DNA of 37,136 nucleotides from CAYGZM01 sp964354365 (GCA_964354365.1 CAYGZM010000023.1:1-37136); one strand, 5' to 3'. Shown: positions 6,604 to 13,934, numbered from the stretch's first letter. The notes: a model not told the origin generated them from the letters alone. Numbers and translations are program-made.

Positions 6604-8877
6604 ATGGAAGAAAAACATATACTCAGAATAGCAGATGAATTGAATATAACCGCAAAACAGGTCGGGGCCGTCGCTCTGCTATTGACTGAAAACGCCACCG
6701 TTCCGTTTATTGCCAGATACCGTAAAGAAGCAACAGGAAGCCTTGATGAGGTTGTGATAACCAATATTCGCGACCGGCTCGAACAGCTTGCTGAACTGGA
6801 CAAAAGGCGAGAGGCAATACTTGAGTCACTTGAAAAACAGGGCAATCTCACCGCTGAGCTTAAATACAAAGTAATGGCAGCGGAGACGATGGCTGTGCTG
6901 GAGGATATTTATCTGCCCTTCAGGCCGAAAAGGCGAACACGGGCTACCATAGCAAAGGAAAAGGGACTTGAGCCGTTGGCAAAAATGCTGTTCGAGCAGG
7001 GAAATATCGATGTGGTAAAAGAAGCGGGGAAGTTTGTGAACGCTGAGAAAGAGGTGGACTCAACTGAAACTGCACTTGCAGGGGCACGCGACATAATCGC
7101 TGAGTGGGTAAGCGAAGATCAGCAGGCAAGAGCGGATATAAGATCGCTCTACCAGAAAAAAGGCCAATACATCTGTAAGGTGATACCGGGCAAGGAAGAG
7201 GAGGCGATAAAGTATAAGGACTACTACGACTGGGCCGAACTGGTCGCTTCGGCTCCATCACACAGGGTACTTGCGATGCGTCGGGGGGCAAAGGAGAAAT
7301 TCCTGCTATTACGGGTGAAAGCAGATGAGGATCAGGCGATATCAATCCTTGACTCGCTGTTTATCAAAGGTGAAAACGCCGCCTGCGAGCAGGTCAAGCT
7401 TGCGATTAGAGATAGCTATAAGAGGCTAATAATGCTTTCAATGGAAACTGAAATTCGACTTGAAAGCAAAAAGAAGGCGGACGAAGAAGCTATAAAGGTC
7501 TTTGCGGAAAACATCAGGCAACTGCTGTTAAGCTCACCATTGGGTGAAAAAAGCATCTTGGCTATCGACCCGGCTTTTCGGACTGGGTGCAAGGTGGTGT
7601 GCCTGGACAGGCAGGGCAAGCTGCTGTACAACGATGTGATATATCCACTGTCTTCCGAAGCGACTGCCAAACGTGAAGGCACTAAAATTATGGCTTTGTG
7701 CCGAAAGTACAATATCGAAGCGATTGCGATAGGTAACGGAACAGCCAGCAGAGAAACTGAGGCATTCATACGTGGGATTGCCCTGGGGGAAGATATACAC
7801 ATCGTAATGGTGAACGAAAGCGGGGCAAGCGTTTATTCGGCTTCGCAGGTTGCCAGAGAAGAATTTTCCGACCATGATATTACGGTCAGGGGAGCGGTAT
7901 CAATTGGAAGACGACTAATGGATCCGCTGGCAGAACTGGTAAAGATTGACCCTAAATCTATTGGCGTCGGCCAGTATCAACACGATGTCGATCAAATACT
8001 TCTTAAACGCTGTCTTGATGATACGGTCAGTAGCTGTGTGAACGCTGTCGGCGTTGAGGTCAATACGGCAAGTAAGCAACTCTTAACCCATGTTTCTGGA
8101 ATAGGGCCTAAGTTGGCTGAAAGGATAGTGGTACATAGGGATGAAAACGGCCCATTCGAGTCCAGAGCAGAGGTGAAGAAAGTTTCCGGGTTGGGCGATA
8201 AGACATTTGAACAGTGTGCGGGCTTTCTCAGGATTCGCAATGCCAAAAACCCACTCGATGCAAGTGCGGTACATCCCGAAAGCTACTCAATAGTAAATTC
8301 TATGGCCAGAGACTTAGATTGTGCGGTGGCAGACTTGATCAGTAATTCAGCTTTGCGTGAAAAGATAAAGCTGGAAAACTACGTTACCGATACGGTTGGT
8401 CTGCCGACGCTGATGGACATTAAAGCTGAGCTTAGCAAGCCCGGCCGAGACCCGCGAAAGCAATTCGAGCTGTTCAGTTTCGCCGAAGGAATCAATGCGA
8501 TCGGCGATTTAGAAGTTGGAATGGAATTGCCGGGGATTGTAACGAATATCACTGCGTTCGGTGTGTTTGTCGATGTTGGTGTTCATCAGGATGGACTTGT
8601 GCATATCAGCGAGCTTTCAGACCATTTTGTAAAAGACCCTGCCGATGTTGTCAAAGTGCATCAGAAAGTCAAAGTACGTGTGCTGGAGATAGATATCGCC
8701 AGAAAGCGAATATCGATGAGTATGAAAAAAGAACAGACGCAGAGCAAAAAAACCGCCCGCAACGAAACACGTCAGCCCACAGAGCTTGGCAAAAAGCATA
8801 TATCTCCAGAAAAGCCAACAAAGAACAACAAGCCATTCGGCGATACGCTTGCTGCAAAACTAACCTTCGGCTCATAG
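6604..8877 (+). CDS. tex: Tex-family S1 RNA-binding transcription accessory protein
   Basis: A 757-residue protein with the full Tex layout: an N-terminal helical Tex domain with the FIARYRKEATGSLDE motif (residues about 36-51) and YLPFRPKRRTRATIA; a YqgF/RNase H-like domain around 317-420 (LAIDPAFRTGCKVVCLD); tandem helix-hairpin-helix segments about 490-560 (SGIGPKLAERIV); and a C-terminal S1 domain about 635-705 (ITAFGVFVDVGVHQDGLVHIS). A Lys-rich tail follows. Tex binds RNA and nucleic acid and associates with RNA polymerase; length is normal. No strong ribosome site precedes the ATG at 6604. It is the one clearly conserved chromosomal gene near the accessory region, whose distal end faces it. 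Confidence 0.96.
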   Translation: MEEKHILRIADELNITAKQVGAVALLLTENATVPFIARYRKEATGSLDEVVITNIRDRLEQLAELDKRREAILESLEKQGNLTAELKYKVMAAETMAVLEDIYLPFRPKRRTRATIAKEKGLEPLAKMLFEQGNIDVVKEAGKFVNAEKEVDSTETALAGARDIIAEWVSEDQQARADIRSLYQKKGQYICKVIPGKEEEAIKYKDYYDWAELVASAPSHRVLAMRRGAKEKFLLLRVKADEDQAISILDSLFIKGENAACEQVKLAIRDSYKRLIMLSMETEIRLESKKKADEEAIKVFAENIRQLLLSSPLGEKSILAIDPAFRTGCKVVCLDRQGKLLYNDVIYPLSSEATAKREGTKIMALCRKYNIEAIAIGNGTASRETEAFIRGIALGEDIHIVMVNESGASVYSASQVAREEFSDHDITVRGAVSIGRRLMDPLAELVKIDPKSIGVGQYQHDVDQILLKRCLDDTVSSCVNAVGVEVNTASKQLLTHVSGIGPKLAERIVVHRDENGPFESRAEVKKVSGLGDKTFEQCAGFLRIRNAKNPLDASAVHPESYSIVNSMARDLDCAVADLISNSALREKIKLENYVTDTVGLPTLMDIKAELSKPGRDPRKQFELFSFAEGINAIGDLEVGMELPGIVTNITAFGVFVDVGVHQDGLVHISELSDHFVKDPADVVKVHQKVKVRVLEIDIARKRISMSMKKEQTQSKKTARNETRQPTELGKKHISPEKPTKNNKPFGDTLAAKLTFGS

Positions 8878-9035
8878 CTTTGGGGTAAATTGACTTAAAT
8901 GCACTTATCCCCGATTAGGTCATTTCTCTTCCCGATATTACTTAGAAAGGATTTGTTTCCCCCAACCTCTCCCAGCGGCAGTTCTGCGTCTGGGAGCAAC
9001 GGTTCTATGTGTACTCCCAGTGGGTGGTGTGTGTG

Positions 9036-9068
9036 CTTTGTGTGTACTTTGTGTGTACTTCCTGTGTA
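9036..9068. repeat. 11-bp tandem repeat, three units
   Basis: CTTTGTGTGTA occurs twice in a row (9036-9046, 9047-9057), followed by a degenerate third unit CTTCCTGTGTA (9058-9068); GTGGTGTGTG precedes. The period is close to one helical turn. Confidence 0.8.
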
Positions 9069-9189
9069 AGTGCTGAAAATGGGCTTGTAAATCCCCGTAA
9101 AATAGGGACTTAGGAGTGGTGTCCCTGCTTTGGGAGCAGGCGCTCGTCGCCGATCCGTTCTATATAGCTGCCGCTATCCACCAACAAGA

Positions 9190-9216
9190 ACCGCAGCCAG
9201 AAAAAACGGCTGCGGT
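9190..9216 (-). terminator. hairpin, probable end of the long minus-strand operon
   Basis: Perfect 9-bp stem ACCGCAGCC (9190-9198) / GGCTGCGGT (9208-9216) with a loop AGAAAAAAC. On the minus strand it is followed by TCTTGTTGG, only a moderate U-tract. It lies 18 bases beyond the last gene of the Ubl operon. Confidence 0.55.
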
Positions 9217-9233
9217 GAAAGAAGGAAAAGAAA

Positions 9234-9446
9234 TCACCGATGTGAGGGGAAGAACACGACTCTCTTCCTGTCTCCGTCGATAGCCAAGCTCAATTCGGGG
9301 TTCGCCGGCATCGGCAAGAACTCATTTCCCTCTTCATCGGAGGACAGCCATATCTCGAAGTCATCTTGCACTCCAGACTCCGCTAAGGCATCCAGTAAGC
9401 TTACTGCAGTCATGATGTTGGTCTTGTACTCTGATTCTTTTGACAT
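9234..9446 (-). CDS. hypothetical protein, 70 aa, last gene of the Ubl operon
   Basis: A small acidic protein with the pattern LLDALAESGVQDDFEIWLSS, then DEEGNEFLP and a hydrophobic ending RKRVVFFPS. Similar small proteins with a DEEGN segment and a terminal VV-x-P strand occur, as far as I recall, in phages and planctomycete accessory regions; their function is unknown. AGGAG precedes ATG 9446. It follows the E1-like gene by 70 bases and is the last gene before the hairpin at 9190-9216. Confidence 0.65.
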   Translation of the reverse strand: MSKESEYKTNIMTAVSLLDALAESGVQDDFEIWLSSDEEGNEFLPMPANPELSLAIDGDRKRVVFFPSHR

Positions 9447-9516
9447 TTGTCTTATCTCCTATCTTCTTGAATGAAATTCGGACAGAGGTCTTTGCAGACT
9501 TAGCTGCCCAGAATTG

Positions 9517-10188
9517 TTAACAGCCCGGAGCAACACTCAACTCCGAAGCCAAAAGGTTGAACTGGATATCAGCATCCGCGAGCAGTTGACGCAGATACTT
9601 GGTGAACTGAGCGACCATCAGCCCAGCTGCGATATTCGCACAGTAGATGGTTGTCTTGGCTGTGCACGGCCCCACAAAAGCCTCATCGGCGCTGAATAGT
9701 GTCGTTGGATAGTGTTTGCGAGATTCAGCATCGCATGCTGTCAGCACCCGCAAGACCTCGGCACTCATCCTACCGTCGCAGTAGAAATTCACCTTGTCTT
9801 TCACTGCCTCCCAAATCAACCGTCGTGCATCGATCTTATCGACGCAACAGAAAACGGCATTGCCAACCTTTGTGCTACGCTTAAATCGCTCCGCAAGAGT
9901 ATGCACCTCAATGCTGGAATCGATCCACTGGCAAAACTGGGCCGTCGCCTCGACCTTCAGCTTGCCGAGATCCATTTCGGAATATCCCTGGCTTGCCAGA
10001 TTGCTGATTTCGACCTTGTCATCGTCGATAAGCTGCAGCCATGGGATTCCCATTGCAGTCAGTTGCAGCGCAACCTGCCTGCCGATGGCGCCGACCCCTA
10101 TCACTGTGGCCTTGCAAGCGTCGATCCTTTCGGCTGGTACAATGTCCTCCTGCCGACTGTACCTTTCTTCATTCCGTTGTGGTCTCAT
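9517..10188 (-). CDS. ThiF/E1-like ubiquitin-activating enzyme homologue
   Basis: A 223-residue E1-like adenylating enzyme. It shows the Rossmann nucleotide loop VIGVGAIGRQVA (29-40), the acidic DDDKVEISNLASQGYS segment (55-70) with the conserved Asp and Asn, GKLKVEA, and CVDKIDARR (115-123), equivalent to the DNxxxR region. A likely thioester cysteine is Cys175 in GPCTAKTTIYC, with Cys183 as alternative. No structural CxxC pairs typical of ThiF/MoeB are seen. The enzyme would adenylate the C-terminus of the Ubl encoded four genes upstream and pass it to the E2-like protein. Its ATG overlaps the stop of the JAB gene (ATGA), so the two are translationally coupled. The domain is compact, lacking the extra C-terminal ubiquitin-fold domain of eukaryotic E1s. 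Confidence 0.9.
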   Translation of the reverse strand: MRPQRNEERYSRQEDIVPAERIDACKATVIGVGAIGRQVALQLTAMGIPWLQLIDDDKVEISNLASQGYSEMDLGKLKVEATAQFCQWIDSSIEVHTLAERFKRSTKVGNAVFCCVDKIDARRLIWEAVKDKVNFYCDGRMSAEVLRVLTACDAESRKHYPTTLFSADEAFVGPCTAKTTIYCANIAAGLMVAQFTKYLRQLLADADIQFNLLASELSVAPGC

Positions 10189-10985
10189 AGGAACATCACC
10201 TCCTCTTCTTCATCCCACAAGTCAGGCCTTTCAGCCAACTCATCCAGAACGAACTGACGTTCAGCAGGCTCCATCGTCTCGAATTCGTCGATGAAGTCGT
10301 AGGGTAGGGTGTAGCCACTGAGCTCATTCCGTGTAGATGATGTTTCTTGAGCAGAACGTGCAGTAAGCCAGTCTGTAGTTTTGACATTGGCAGCATATAC
10401 CGCATCCCAAAGCTCACGGGCGCTTGCGCCGAAGTCTTCGCTGTAGTCGATCTCAGTTGGGATCAACACCTGTCCACCCGGTCCGACATTAAAGCTCAGC
10501 CGGGCATAAGTCTTGTTGTTTTGGGCCAGCACGAACATCACAGCCCACTGACAGTTTCCGAAGACCCTGTGAAAAGTCTCTTCATCTATAGCGCTCGGTC
10601 CGGGTGAATCCCCTGGGTGCGTGTGCAGCCAAATCCTTGCGAACTGCTCGGGCTTCCTGCCAAGATCAACTTGAGCGTCAAAAAAGTCCGCCACAGCTTC
10701 ATCATCGAACTTGACGCTCACGCAGGTCACTTCCTGCTTGACAGTCATGAATTCCCTTACAAACAGCAGATCCTCAGGGTCCGTGATGGCAAATCCACCA
10801 ATCTCGTTGTCGGATCTATCTCTGAAGTACAGCAACTTCGCCCAAGCCGTAGGGCTGAATCTCAGGGCAAGCCTTCTGGATTTTCGTCTCTCAACCTGCG
10901 AGCCTGACGTCTTTGCTATCTGTTTGAGAGTCGCTTGAGGCTCCGCTTTCGCTTGTTCCTGCAACTTGTTCTCTTTGCTGTTCAT
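10185..10985 (-). CDS. JAB/JAMM-domain isopeptidase (deubiquitinase-like)
   Basis: A 266-residue protein with a complete JAMM zinc-peptidase site: EIGGF (Glu61), then HTHPGDSPGPSAID giving His121-x-His123-x10-Asp134, plus the usual Ser127. The first 35 residues are charged and disordered-looking; the C-terminal 80 are acidic and helical. The enzyme should cleave isopeptide bonds to, or trim the C-terminus of, the Ubl at 12033-12254. I chose ATG 10985 because AAAGGAAGG precedes it; a longer frame up to 11198 would lie inside the zinc-finger part of the E2 gene. Even so the gene overlaps the E2-like gene by 95 nt, and its stop overlaps the E1 start. Confidence 0.92.
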   Translation of the reverse strand: MNSKENKLQEQAKAEPQATLKQIAKTSGSQVERRKSRRLALRFSPTAWAKLLYFRDRSDNEIGGFAITDPEDLLFVREFMTVKQEVTCVSVKFDDEAVADFFDAQVDLGRKPEQFARIWLHTHPGDSPGPSAIDEETFHRVFGNCQWAVMFVLAQNNKTYARLSFNVGPGGQVLIPTEIDYSEDFGASARELWDAVYAANVKTTDWLTARSAQETSSTRNELSGYTLPYDFIDEFETMEPAERQFVLDELAERPDLWDEEEEVMFL

Positions 10986-11949
10986 CTTCGGCCTTCCTTT
11001 CTTCTTTGCAATCCGGGCATAAGCCCTCATCGATACACGATTCGCAACAAACAACTTGGCATTCGGCACATTTGACTCGAGCACACCTTGGACATACCGG
11101 TTCTTCGCATACCTCGCACTTCGCTGCACACGCAAGACATATGGTTTCTTGACAACTCCGACAATACGTACTGCACTCTTCACAGACTGAGTTGTCACAG
11201 AAGCTGCAGCAATAGCTGTTGTCAGAGTTCATGGAATAGCCACACTCATGGCAAGTCTCGCCTTCCCAGTCAGCGAGCGCGACGTACGGACTGTCGGCGC
11301 TGTATGTGTTGAGGATGCTCCTGACCAGCGTAAAGAAGTCACACAGCCTGCCTTCTTCAAGGGCAGATTGTATGGCGGCGCTCCCTTCGCCCTCGCAGAG
11401 CCTTTCCCCATTGACGTGGGGATGGGTAACACCTTCGTCTGTGGCTGCGGGATTAGGCTCGAGGGCAATGACACGGTAAGGACTGCTGTAGTACAGCTCA
11501 CCGAGCTTGCCTATCTCCAGCTGGATCCTAAATGGTCCTAGCCCGACATCCTCGAGGATAATCGGGTCGGTAGTTGCCGAGACTGTGCCTTTTTCACTAT
11601 CCAGCTCTATGTCGCCGAACTCCTGCTCCAACTGGTCCAAGTCTTCGACCAGCGCCGCCAGCATCGGCACGTCTTTCTGGGGCGCTTCTGTGAATTGCTG
11701 GATTCGTGAGACCGAATATGGTATGTCGCTCAGCAGCCTGTCTGCACTGTGGCAACAGCTCTCTGCTGCCGAAAGCCACTCATGTGCCAGGGCAATCGTC
11801 ATCTTCCTGGAGACAGCGGTAAGGTCCTGAAGCTCTCTTCCTAAGTTCGAAAGCTGCCTGGCCAATTCCAGGTACCGGCCGTGTCTTAACCTCAGCAGCA
11901 CATCTCGTATCCGATCTGCAATTCGGATTCTGTTCTTTGTGTCTTCCAT
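10891..11949 (-). CDS. E2-like (UBC) protein fused to a CxxC zinc-binding array, possible E2-E3
   Basis: A 352-residue protein in three parts. Residues 1-130 are helical. Residues about 135-230 look like an E2/UBC fold: FRIQLEIGKLGELYYSSPYRV, then THPHVNGERLCEGE with an HPH in place of HPN and the likely catalytic Cys185, followed by a helix (DFFTLVRSILNTY). Residues 233-314 hold ten CxxC pairs (from C233/C236 to C311/C314) in a regular x3-x5 spacing, consistent with tandem treble-clef, RING- or zinc-ribbon-like modules. A Ser/Asp-rich disordered tail ends the protein. Family knowledge: E2s receive Ubl from E1; RING proteins stimulate transfer, so the fusion may be E2 plus E3 in one chain. 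AAAGGG precedes ATG 11949. It lies between the Ubl and JAB genes. Confidence 0.82.
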   Translation of the reverse strand: MEDTKNRIRIADRIRDVLLRLRHGRYLELARQLSNLGRELQDLTAVSRKMTIALAHEWLSAAESCCHSADRLLSDIPYSVSRIQQFTEAPQKDVPMLAALVEDLDQLEQEFGDIELDSEKGTVSATTDPIILEDVGLGPFRIQLEIGKLGELYYSSPYRVIALEPNPAATDEGVTHPHVNGERLCEGEGSAAIQSALEEGRLCDFFTLVRSILNTYSADSPYVALADWEGETCHECGYSMNSDNSYCCSFCDNSVCEECSTYCRSCQETICLACAAKCEVCEEPVCPRCARVKCAECQVVCCESCIDEGLCPDCKEERKAEDEQQREQVAGTSESGASSDSQTDSKDVRLAG

Positions 11950-11963
11950 ACAAGAACCCTTTC

Positions 11964-12007
11964 AATAAAAATGGGCATCCGTCCATCTTGGAGACAGACA
12001 GATGCCC
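11964..12007 (-). terminator. terminator-like hairpin between the Ubl and E2 genes
   Basis: Stem GGGCATC (11973-11979) / GATGCCC (12001-12007), extended with one mismatch by CGTC / GACA-type pairing; on the minus strand it is followed by ATTTTTATT, then AAAGGG and the E2 start at 11949. It could act as a partial terminator so that the Ubl is made in excess over its enzymes. Confidence 0.6.
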
Positions 12008-12018
12008 TGGTTACATTC

Positions 12019-12041
12019 GCAGCGTTTGTGTGTTACGCTGC
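12019..12041 (-). promoter_or_regulatory. hairpin across the Ubl stop codon
   Basis: GCAGCGT (12019-12025) / ACGCTGC (12035-12041), nine-base loop. The downstream arm on the coding strand includes the final Ala-Ala codons and stop of the Ubl gene. No U-tract follows; it may protect the Ubl transcript's 3' end or slow ribosomes at the terminus. Confidence 0.45.
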
Positions 12042-12254
12042 TCCCTCGATTTTGGTTGGGGTAACGGTGATACGGTCTCCTTCCTTGAGCACATAATCAC
12101 GAGCTACCGGCTGGCGGTTGACCCTGATCAGGTAATGCTCAGCCTTTCTGCCGGGCATCTTTTCGTCAAAGAACTGCTCGACAGTCATACCGTCGTTGAC
12201 ATGGATGTAATCGGCGAAGCCTCCGCCGTCGTTGTCCACAAATAAGAGTCTCAT
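12033..12254 (-). CDS. ubiquitin-like beta-grasp protein
   Basis: A 73-residue protein with the order of a beta-grasp Ubl: strand MRLLFVD, strand YIHVNDGMTV (12-24), helix EQFFDEKMP, strand YLIRVNRQPV (41-50), and the closing LKEGDRITVTPTKIEG. The turn KEGDRITVTP strongly recalls the ThiS/MoaD/Ubl ending xxGDxVxxxP. The tail is Ile-Glu-Gly-Ala-Ala rather than Gly-Gly, so processing by the JAB peptidase to expose Gly71, or use of a non-GlyGly end, is expected. GAAAGGAATG precedes ATG 12254. Directly downstream come E2-like, JAB and E1-like genes, which makes it the probable conjugated modifier. A sulfur-carrier role is possible but is argued against by the E2 and JAB partners. Confidence 0.85.
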   Translation of the reverse strand: MRLLFVDNDGGGFADYIHVNDGMTVEQFFDEKMPGRKAEHYLIRVNRQPVARDYVLKEGDRITVTPTKIEGAA

Positions 12255-12329
12255 CTTTCATTCCTTTCAATAGTAATGGTTTACGATTGACGTGTTCGAT
12301 ACATGGTGATACTCCGGCGCATCCGCTCC

Positions 12330-12368
12330 TTAAGGTGGACTGCGCGCACGGGTTCTGGTGTTTTGCAT
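12330..12368 (-). CDS. possible 12-aa leader peptide before the Ubl gene
   Basis: AAAGGAGTTCGTT precedes an ATG at 12368 opening a 12-codon frame (MQNTRTRARSPP). The ribosome site is stronger than those of several real genes here, and the frame sits alone in the 187-base gap between the DUF6745-like gene and the Ubl gene. It could be a regulatory leader peptide, or a relic; it is very short and arginine-rich. Confidence 0.25.
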   Translation of the reverse strand: MQNTRTRARSPP

Positions 12369-12441
12369 AACGAACTCCTTTCAATTTATGTGAAAAACTC
12401 TCTGGTGGGATACAAACGATGTGCAAAATGCTTAAGGTCGC

Positions 12442-13500
12442 TCACGTCTCCTTCACGAGGTCAAATTGAGCGCCCTCGTTGATACTCCCCGCTCGCAGCC
12501 CGAACGTCCACTGCCGGGCGTTGTCGTAGGTCTTGGTCTCTGGCGGCACGCGGAGTACGTAAACTTGCCTTGTCGAGGGACATACGACCTTTAACAGTCT
12601 CATGGTCTTGTCCAGCCGCGCTGCTGCATTGTCAGACAGACCGGTGTCTATCTCCACAAGCTGGCCTCCATCATCGGCCTGGTCAATGACCCTGTGCTCA
12701 ATCTTCCCGAGCAGCCTGTCATATCCCATTCGGTTCAGCAGGCTGCACCGCAACTGGGCATTGGCCACCCTTAACACCTCATGCGGGCTCCACTTGTCAG
12801 GGTCATCTTCATGCAGACGCCGGCTGACCTTCACGCCGGACATGTAGTACTTCTCCTTGCCATTCTCAAGCCACTTGGCCTGTTTCTGGCGGTTCTGAAC
12901 GCGTCCGTGGGTAATCACCTTTGAGCCTGATGGATCACAGACTGTGACTTCCCAGTCGCGGCCTCGCATAAGATGCTCCAGGTGAAGGTCATCATTATCG
13001 GTGTCTAACCTCCCGGCAATCGACTCCCAGTGCAAAGCCACCTGGCCCTTCAGCATTATCCATGGCTTGCCGGTTGGACGCCTTATCTCCAGGGTCTTTT
13101 TCCATCTGGTTGCCACGTAAGCTATGTTGCCGTTGGCATACTTGAATATCTCCTTGCCGTAGGCGCCGCCGGAGGTCGAATAGCACTCTAATGTGCCTTC
13201 GCTGCCGCAGAGAGGTACACCAGTCTCCTTCTTCCAGAGACCGCCCCTGCGTATGGCCCTTAGCGTTCCAGGCTCAAAGTACTCCTCACTGACTGTCTTA
13301 TTGCCCTTTCGGGTCTTACGGTGCCGGCCGTATCTCAGGGTGGTGCACTCATCCTTTGTCCGGCTGGTCTGCTCGACTACCACACCGCTTACGACCCTTA
13401 GGTGCATGTGCTTCTTTTTGTCGTCGATGGTGATGGTCCCATTATCCAGACACGCCCACAAGTTCCTGCCCCAGCCGCCATATCGTGATACCACGTACAT
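12442..13500 (-). CDS. hypothetical protein with DUF6745-like C-terminus
   Basis: A 352-residue, beta-rich, strongly basic and Trp-rich protein. The N-terminal two thirds have repeated short strands around Gly and Arg (GTLECYST, GTLRAIRRGG, GNIAYVATRW), suggestive of a beta-propeller or MORN-like sheet without a clear family match. The last 90 residues resemble the end of DUF6745 proteins (CPSTRQVYVLRVPPETKTY then ARQWTFGL), a domain I associate with planctomycetes and actinobacteria; I hold this match with moderate confidence. GAAAGGAAGG precedes ATG 13500. It is cotranscribed directly ahead of the Ubl gene, so it is a candidate substrate, sensor or partner of the conjugation cassette. Confidence 0.7.
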   Translation of the reverse strand: MYVVSRYGGWGRNLWACLDNGTITIDDKKKHMHLRVVSGVVVEQTSRTKDECTTLRYGRHRKTRKGNKTVSEEYFEPGTLRAIRRGGLWKKETGVPLCGSEGTLECYSTSGGAYGKEIFKYANGNIAYVATRWKKTLEIRRPTGKPWIMLKGQVALHWESIAGRLDTDNDDLHLEHLMRGRDWEVTVCDPSGSKVITHGRVQNRQKQAKWLENGKEKYYMSGVKVSRRLHEDDPDKWSPHEVLRVANAQLRCSLLNRMGYDRLLGKIEHRVIDQADDGGQLVEIDTGLSDNAAARLDKTMRLLKVVCPSTRQVYVLRVPPETKTYDNARQWTFGLRAGSINEGAQFDLVKET

Positions 13501-13520
13501 AGAAACCTTCCTTTCTCGCA

Positions 13521-13934
13521 TCAGTCCGTAATACGGCGTGCCTTGACTTCATCGTATTCCCGCTGCACCACCACCAGGAAGATACCTATGGGTAGCCTGA
13601 GGGATTTGTGCTCGGGATGAACCACCTCAACAGGCTCATCCGCCACTAACATCCTGTCCTCATTGCCTACAAAGTCCATATGGGCCAGTCCTCGCAGAAG
13701 CGACGCTGCAGGCGCCAGTATCGTGGCCATACCGGCATTCTGCGTTAGCACCTCGTGCTTGTGCCCTGTTACTTCCCCTTCCCGAAGGATATTGGTCTGC
13801 AGCTTATTCCAGCGGGGGGACGATGTACCCTTGGCGTCAGGACCTATGCTTGCCATGTCCTGTGCATCAAGGGGTACAAAAACCAACTCTCCCTGCCTGT
13901 ACGCTGTTCTTATTTTGACATCTTGTGTTGACAT
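13521..13934 (-). CDS. small beta-rich protein with GHKHEV motif
   Basis: A 137-residue protein: RQGELVFVPLDA near the start, then LREGEVTGHKHEVLTQ, and a hydrophobic end LPIGIFLVVVQREYDEV. Short proteins with this RQGD/GEVTGHxH architecture are common in phage-like and accessory regions and near planctomycete Ubl genes; they look like small beta-barrels. No catalytic assignment is known to me. ATG 13934 has AAAGGAG nine bases upstream; a longer frame to 14072 would cross the terminator at 14001-14033. The stop is 20 bases from the next gene. Confidence 0.7.
   Translation of the reverse strand: MSTQDVKIRTAYRQGELVFVPLDAQDMASIGPDAKGTSSPRWNKLQTNILREGEVTGHKHEVLTQNAGMATILAPAASLLRGLAHMDFVGNEDRMLVADEPVEVVHPEHKSLRLPIGIFLVVVQREYDEVKARRITD

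Larger units (their letters stand above)
8878..9233. other. intergenic region between tex and the accessory operon
   Basis: No gene seen in these 356 bases. The region holds a TCCCAG/CTGGGA imperfect hairpin just after tex, the 11-bp tandem repeat at 9036-9068, and the hairpin at 9190-9216. The two convergent transcription units meet here. Confidence 0.6.

Noticed and set aside
9130..9474. + strand 114-aa frame opposite the 70-aa gene
   Set aside because: It is antisense to the 9234-9446 gene and crosses the hairpin at 9190-9216, with no ribosome site.
10986..11198. N-terminal extension of the JAB protein to 11198
   Set aside because: It lies antiphase within the Cys-rich array, giving a Lys/Arg/Val-rich shadow; ATG 10985 has a clear ribosome site.
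12033..12254. Reading the Ubl as a MoaD/ThiS sulfur carrier
   Set aside because: It lacks the C-terminal GlyGly and is embedded with E2-like and JAB genes, with no molybdopterin or thiamine genes nearby. A sulfur-carrier role cannot be fully excluded.
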